Of a stretch of DNA of 64,000 nucleotides, positions 59,429 to 64,000 are shown piece after piece. The stretch's first letter is position 1. Each line of letters starts with the position of its first letter. This DNA is from Bacteroidales bacterium UBA4331 (GTDB taxonomy: Bacteria; Bacteroidota; Bacteroidia; Bacteroidales; Paludibacteraceae). The stretch lies in contig DGTR01000015.1 in assembly GCA_002394395.1 (NCBI GenBank), forward strand, positions 1 through 64,000, read 5' to 3'. The notes beneath the pieces are model-generated. The model was not told the DNA's origin and ran no database searches. It saw only the letters and a program-made list of their open reading frames with translations. The position numbers and the translations under genes are program-made.

Positions 59429-61564
59429 CTATTCAATCCGTTTGCCTTGCACATCGTACATCCGTCCTTCGTACATCAGATAGATTTGTCCGTTGAGAAT
59501 TACCTTTGTATTTGGTACTTGGTCACTTGGTTCATTGTCCACTCCTGTCAGTATATGAGACTCCGGATCGTTCGGAATAACCGGCGGGGTCGGAATCAGT
59601 TCATTTCCGCCTTCTTCCAATTCGCCAGGGTAACCCATTGTCGCAAACGCACCGGTGTAAACGTGCACAGGTGTGCCGTTTGCGCTCAACGCGGAGAGTA
59701 CGTAGTTATACCGCGTGGCTTCATCCAGACCTGTCACCATGAACGAGAGCGAAGCCGGAATGATGCTTCCCGGATTGCTCCGCGACGGGGCGTTGAATGA
59801 GATTCCTAACAGCTGTCCTGTCTTACCCAACGTCAGTTTGCAGAACACCTCGCCGTTCTTGTAGATATCTATCTGGTAGGAAGAAGCGGTACTATCCGTC
59901 GGCCAGACAAAGTTTGCCGTGGTCTCTTCGGCATCGACGGTCACATAGTTGATCTCCTCTTCTTTCGGCATCCGGAATCGTCCCCAGACAGGATCCTCCG
60001 CGTAAGCGGCAATACTCTGAACCGGCACGAAAAGCCATGCGCTGTCCGGTACTCCGGCAAATGTTGCGCTCTCTACCAACGGCGGGTAAGCCGCACGGCT
60101 ACGAATCTCCGTAATCAAAGAGTCATTCTTGAAAGCATCGGCATCAATCATCGCCGTCTTTTTGCCAAATTGCACTTCCTTCAGCGCCGAGCAACCTGCA
60201 AAAGCATTACTCCTGATATGGCGCACCTCGTCGGGAATGACTACTTCGGTAATTTTCTTTTGATTAAAGAACGCACCGTTACCGATCAGATTCAGTTCGG
60301 ACGGCAGAACCAGAGTATCCAACGAGCAGTTCTGGAAAGCGCCGCCTTCAATCGTACGGACGCTGTTAGGTAGATTCACCTTCCGTAGCGCACTACAGTT
60401 CGAGAACGTATATTCGCGGATACTCGTCACTCCTTCGGGAAGCGTGATCGATAGGAGCGAGGAGCACTCGCGGAATGCACTCTTGCCGATACCATTCAAC
60501 CCTTCCGGAAAATTGATATCCTGCAAAGCACTGCAACTCCAAAAGGCATTGTCATCGAGAAACTTGACTCCGGAAGGAAGGGTGATATGCTGTAGCGCAT
60601 TGCAACTGCTGAAAGCACTGCTCTGGATACTGTCTAACGTGGAGGGAAGGACAACCTCTAACAACGCTTGGCAGGACATAAAAGCATTTTGGGGAATGAC
60701 ATGTACACCTTCAGGAATCCTGATAGAGGATAACTGGTCACAATAATAGAAAGCCCCTTGTCCGATGTAGGTTAAAGAAGATGGCATTTTTACATACTTT
60801 AGCTTGTGATTCGAGCCAAAGGCTTGATATCCGATGGAATCGACACTTTCCGGCAGAATGATGGTGTCGCAATAGGTGGCATAGCAAAGCTGATCTGGGA
60901 TAGAAACCACCTGCTCTCCAAATACAATTTTGGAAATGCAATATAGCGGCGCGCTCCATCCTTTTTGGCCTTCTATTTGCTTGCAATTTCTGGCGTTCCA
61001 GATGGCTGTGAGGTTGCGGGCTTTGGACGAGTAAACGCTAAATGCACCGATTCCTATATATTTCAGGCTTTCAGGAAAAACAATGGTTCCTTGCAATGAA
61101 GTGTCCTGCATAAATGCGTAGAAGCCAATATATTCAAGGCCATCATTCAGTTCCAGTTTTTCCAAAGAAGAGCAATGTATAAAGGCGGAGTCACCGATAC
61201 TCTTCAATCCTTTGCCGCAATGCACCTCTTTAATACCTATGCAGGATTGAAAAGCCATCTTCCCTATTGAAACCACGCTGTCCGGCAGCGTCACCGACTC
61301 CAACGCAGGACAATGACTAAAGGCTCTTCCATTAACGGATGTCATTCCCTCGGGAAAAACAATGTGCTTGATATAAACACGCGAAGCGTAATCTCCGAAC
61401 GTCCACCCGGACATCTCTCCGCGCCCGCTGATGACCAGAGTGCTGTCCTCGGAATTCAGTGTCCACGTCAGATGCTCTCCGCACACGCCGTTATATACCG
61501 TTGCGTGCATGCTGCTTGCCATCATCGCCAGGCAAACAAGAACAATACATACTTTCGTTTTCAT
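59429..61564 (-). CDS. BspA-type leucine-rich repeat surface protein
   Basis: 711 residues from ATG 61564 (MKTKVCIVLVCLAMMASSMHA signal, split after MASSMHA); six earlier in-frame residues come from the upstream short-word array and are excluded. About eighteen LRR_5 repeats (SIGKMAFQSCIGI, IGQGAFYYCDQL, IQSSAFSSCNAL) precede an FN3-like domain (VDAEETTANFVWPTDSTASS) and the tail NGQIYLMYEGRMYDVQGK. Close paralogue of the LRR gene downstream. The signal peptide is nearly identical to that of the next upstream gene, suggesting local duplication. Confidence 0.9.
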   Translation of the reverse strand: MKTKVCIVLVCLAMMASSMHATVYNGVCGEHLTWTLNSEDSTLVISGRGEMSGWTFGDYASRVYIKHIVFPEGMTSVNGRAFSHCPALESVTLPDSVVSIGKMAFQSCIGIKEVHCGKGLKSIGDSAFIHCSSLEKLELNDGLEYIGFYAFMQDTSLQGTIVFPESLKYIGIGAFSVYSSKARNLTAIWNARNCKQIEGQKGWSAPLYCISKIVFGEQVVSIPDQLCYATYCDTIILPESVDSIGYQAFGSNHKLKYVKMPSSLTYIGQGAFYYCDQLSSIRIPEGVHVIPQNAFMSCQALLEVVLPSTLDSIQSSAFSSCNALQHITLPSGVKFLDDNAFWSCSALQDINFPEGLNGIGKSAFRECSSLLSITLPEGVTSIREYTFSNCSALRKVNLPNSVRTIEGGAFQNCSLDTLVLPSELNLIGNGAFFNQKKITEVVIPDEVRHIRSNAFAGCSALKEVQFGKKTAMIDADAFKNDSLITEIRSRAAYPPLVESATFAGVPDSAWLFVPVQSIAAYAEDPVWGRFRMPKEEEINYVTVDAEETTANFVWPTDSTASSYQIDIYKNGEVFCKLTLGKTGQLLGISFNAPSRSNPGSIIPASLSFMVTGLDEATRYNYVLSALSANGTPVHVYTGAFATMGYPGELEEGGNELIPTPPVIPNDPESHILTGVDNEPSDQVPNTKVILNGQIYLMYEGRMYDVQGKRIE

Positions 61565-61620
61565 ATAACTGTCAATTATCAACTATCAATTATCAATTAT
61601 CAATTATCAATTATCAACTG
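61565..61620. repeat. Short-word array (CAATTAT words) between two cargo genes
   Basis: AACTATCAATTATCAATTAT words repeat about seven times. The array covers the final codons and stop of the FISUMP-like gene and reaches the start of the LRR gene. Confidence 0.9.
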
Positions 61621-62937
61621 TCCGCGTACATCGTACATCCGTCCTTTGTACATTATATAGATTTGTCCGTTCAAGAGAATTTTTCGTATTTGCGGATAGG
61701 TACCGATGAAATCGGATGTTTCTTCAAGACTTGTGGTTATCTCCTGCCCTGTTTCACTATCGGCAGTATGGAAGCAACCGGAGACCGTGCTAATCGTCTG
61801 ACTGCTGCTGTCTTCGCCGCTAATAGTGTACCAATAATCGGTATTGGCCTGCAGCCCGTCCAGAGTATAGAAGAACAGCCGCTCCGAATAGGTGCTGTCT
61901 GCATCTTCCTGAGCGCGTGCCGGTGCATGGGAAACAAAATGCAGACCGGTTACCACACCGTTGCGGTCAAAAGTGATATAAAACGCCTCTTCCGTGTGCG
62001 CGCTGTCTTCATAAACATGAAGTACATAAGTCTCTGCGTTTGGTACAGATTTCCAACTGAACAAGGCATTGTGCGCATCTGCCATCACCGGAAAGAGGTC
62101 ACTTCCGTCATGGTTTTGAGCCAGACGGACTGCTTTGCCGACATAGCGGTTATCTATGGTTATGGACGGAGACCCGTATGCCAGACAATAATATCCGCCA
62201 TTTGTTCCATTCGGGGTAGAGGTCCAATAACGAGCTGTTTGCGAAGCATATACCTTCGTACAATAATCTTGGCTCTGCCAGTCCTTTGTCCGCTCGTACG
62301 TAATCGGCAGAAAAACAGCCCCTGCCATTTCCATCAGCGTCCACTCGTCAGTCGTATAGTTATTGGGAGCGGCAGTAGAGTCTGTGCTGTTGGAGGGTTT
62401 GAAATGCAAGCCGGCAGGAATAACCCAGTTATCCGGCAGCAGAATAGAACCGTTCACGCCGTTCACCGTTCCGTTGGCATAGAGCGAAGCGGCGTTTTCG
62501 CGTCCCCGGTAGAGGTAGTCCCACTCGTCCTTGGTCATTGTACGCCATAGGTTACGAGCATTGCCGCCATTACTGATGGCATTATTCCCCCATTCGTTAT
62601 AGGAACCATAATTGCTGTTTTTCGTGCTGCTGGCTGTGGGATTATTACCTGTCCCCCAACCAAAGAGATCCAGCCATCCTTCATAGGTCCATACCCATCC
62701 GTCAACCGAGTACTGATAGCTTCTGATACGCTCGTTTGCCGTACCTAAAAAATCCCATTGGTTCTCGGCGAAACGCCATGTGTTTGTGCTAGGTTGGTAC
62801 TGTAAGTTGCCACGCGAGAAAGCCACCGTGTCGGTTGCGCTGATGGCAAACTTACCCCTCAATGCACCTTCCGTCGCCTGCAAGTTGCTTGCCATCATCG
62901 TCAGGCAAACAAGAATAATACATACTTTCGTTTTCAT
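61600..62937 (-). CDS. FISUMP-like C-type-lectin-fold surface protein with T9SS-type tail
   Basis: 445 residues. Signal MKTKVCIILVCLTMMASNLQA. The domain at 25-265 opens GKFAISATDTVAFSRGNLQY, continues WRFAENQWDFLGTANE, LFGWGTGNNP and RNLWRTMTKDEWDYLYRGR, and ends VRLAQN. This is the Fibrobacter-succinogenes-major-paralogue/SUMF-like fold common in Bacteroidales surface proteins. Then an FN3-like domain (FSWKSVPNAETYVLHVYED) and the tail NGQIYIMYKGRMYDVRGQ. The last codons (LIIDN) are formed by a short-word array, which replaces the usual G(K/N)xIE/K ending. Substrate unknown. Confidence 0.8.
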   Translation of the reverse strand: MKTKVCIILVCLTMMASNLQATEGALRGKFAISATDTVAFSRGNLQYQPSTNTWRFAENQWDFLGTANERIRSYQYSVDGWVWTYEGWLDLFGWGTGNNPTASSTKNSNYGSYNEWGNNAISNGGNARNLWRTMTKDEWDYLYRGRENAASLYANGTVNGVNGSILLPDNWVIPAGLHFKPSNSTDSTAAPNNYTTDEWTLMEMAGAVFLPITYERTKDWQSQDYCTKVYASQTARYWTSTPNGTNGGYYCLAYGSPSITIDNRYVGKAVRLAQNHDGSDLFPVMADAHNALFSWKSVPNAETYVLHVYEDSAHTEEAFYITFDRNGVVTGLHFVSHAPARAQEDADSTYSERLFFYTLDGLQANTDYWYTISGEDSSSQTISTVSGCFHTADSETGQEITTSLEETSDFIGTYPQIRKILLNGQIYIMYKGRMYDVRGQLIIDN

Positions 62938-62946
62938 GATTGTATA

Positions 62947-63999
62947 TTATTTTATCTGGTTTCCTTGTACATTGTACATTGTCCCTTTGTACATTATATA
63001 GATTTGTCCGTTGCGGAGGATCTTGTGTACATTCTCTTTTTCTTCGATGAAATCGATATCTTCTGTACTTTCGCCCTCTCCTTTTGTGCGGAACGAACCG
63101 TGGGTGGATTCAAATGCTTTTTCCTCAGCATTGCGTCCCACTACGGTGTACCAATACTGCGTTCCGGGCGTCAAGCCGTCCAAGGTATAGGTGAATTGTT
63201 CCACTTCGGCATATTTCTTCGGTGCATGACGTACAAAATTGATAGAAATCACCCTTCCTGTTTTGTCAAACACCACATAGCAAATCTCTTCTGCTTGCGC
63301 CGCGTCTCTGTACACATGCAGCACGTATGTCTCCGCGCCTTCTACTGCTCCCCATGTAAACATCGCACTTGTCTCTTCCGGCTCGATGGATACGGGCATT
63401 CTGTCTTCTTGGAGACCTTCGCGCAATGCCGTGTAATGATACTCGCTTATCGAGTTGGCATAATGGTTGGTAAAATCAACATATTGGATCTGTTTGATAC
63501 GTCTGTCGGCTACGGGACTGAAAGAAGGTCTGTTGTTTATATTGATGCGCTCTTCTTTCATGCCGTACGATGCAGGAGAAAGTACCGGTTCCTCCGACAA
63601 AGAATTGCCGTAACTGAACGCCCATTGTTGCGTATCTTCTATTCCGCGTTCGCAGGTCCCGCCTTGTGCAATCAGAGACAGCACATTGCCCTCTTCGTCA
63701 AACTCCGCCCGCTTGCTGTAGGCATTGTTGGACACGCCGGAGCAATAGAACTCGTTTTTGGTGGTATTCCATTTGTAGTTGTCCGCCGTCGTCCAGTCCT
63801 CTGCGTCGCCTGCGTAGTAGTAGACAGACCGTGTATCAGGTCTCAGAGCGGTCTTGTCTGCGTTCATGGCAAACGTCGTTCGCTCCACCACGCGCTGCAA
63901 CTCGTCCAATACAACATAGTCATTAAACACCGGCACATATTCACCGCCCCAACGCTGCTCGGCTTGAAGCCATGATTCGTATTGAATCATACCGTACCA
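62947..63999 (-). CDS. Surface protein with T9SS-type tail, N-terminus outside window
   Basis: 350 residues visible; the frame is open to the right edge, so the true start lies beyond. The visible N-terminal half has WLQAEQRWGGEYVPVFND and YYYAGDAEDWTTADNYKW, tandem beta-hairpin text resembling RHS/YD-like or teneurin-like strands, not a confident match. Then an FN3-like domain (FTWGAVEGAETYVLHVYRD), almost identical in layout to that of the next gene, and the tail NGQIYIMYKGTMYNVQGN. The DNA of the last codons contains TTGTACATTGTACATTG, the same words as the non-coding array at 7511. Confidence 0.65.
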   Translation of the reverse strand, partial: WYGMIQYESWLQAEQRWGGEYVPVFNDYVVLDELQRVVERTTFAMNADKTALRPDTRSVYYYAGDAEDWTTADNYKWNTTKNEFYCSGVSNNAYSKRAEFDEEGNVLSLIAQGGTCERGIEDTQQWAFSYGNSLSEEPVLSPASYGMKEERININNRPSFSPVADRRIKQIQYVDFTNHYANSISEYHYTALREGLQEDRMPVSIEPEETSAMFTWGAVEGAETYVLHVYRDAAQAEEICYVVFDKTGRVISINFVRHAPKKYAEVEQFTYTLDGLTPGTQYWYTVVGRNAEEKAFESTHGSFRTKGEGESTEDIDFIEEKENVHKILRNGQIYIMYKGTMYNVQGNQIK

Positions 64000-64000
64000 T

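Overview
The window is a 64 kb piece of a Bacteroidales chromosome, most likely from an uncultured gut or rumen-type lineage. The phylum is clear from the promoters (a TTG or TTTG box, almost always 20 bp upstream of TAnnTTTG), PorX, type IX secretion (T9SS) cargo with characteristic C-terminal tails, BspA-type leucine-rich repeat proteins, a GT3-type glycogen synthase and a TPP-riboswitch-controlled TonB receptor. Genus and species cannot be read from the sequence alone.

Layout. 1-5.3 kb: end of an AsmA-like gene, a beheaded Fic gene, and an AT-rich island with an antitoxin-like gene, the C-terminal stump of a YoeB/Txe toxin, a 135-bp palindrome, a DUF2971 gene and a lipoprotein. 5.3-24 kb: mostly housekeeping genes (M3 peptidase, CNNM transporter, smpB, gpmI, PASTA protein, RluD-like synthase, chloride channel, obgE, adk, HU, rhomboid, an EEP-family enzyme, porX, a TonB receptor probably for thiamine), plus a newly noticed 50-residue cysteine-rich lipoprotein. 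24-33 kb: a compact miaA - PKD lipoprotein - glycogen synthase - C69 dipeptidase run, then an outer-membrane barrel, a MATE pump and pepD. 33-42 kb: accessory genes: a DUF4143 ATPase, a TPR/AraC regulator, an unrecognised structured element, a secreted Ig-like protein followed by a 45-residue peptide, a decayed PIN-toxin locus, an odd FeoB and a secreted HMA protein. 42-46.8 kb: gapA, RNase H, DUF2461, tRNA-Arg(CCT), rfbD, a four-helix-bundle gene and rfbC.

46.8-64 kb, all on the minus strand: a dense T9SS-type surface-protein cluster. It holds two BspA/LRR proteins, a FISUMP-like protein, a GLUG-repeat protein and a 1,636-residue modular protein. Two large cargo genes are each followed directly by a ~300-residue outer-membrane barrel gene. 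Most cargo share a short tail, roughly NGQ-(I/L)-x-(I/L)-x3-G-x2-Y-x3-G-x-x-I. One 77-residue membrane-anchored protein carries a similar tail with no cargo. PorX at 19.2-20.8 kb is the expected regulator of this secretion route.

The most unusual signal is a dispersed set of short-word quasi-tandem arrays (for example repeats of ATGACCAAATGGTAA, TTTCAAC, CAATTAT, CAATGTA or CTAG words). They sit at many gene boundaries and also lie in frame inside conserved genes. There they put the same peptide into unrelated proteins (NDQMVN-type in an AsmA protein and a C69 peptidase; AKRSNRQTV in a glycogen synthase and an HMA protein), supply a start codon for miaA and build part of a signal peptide.
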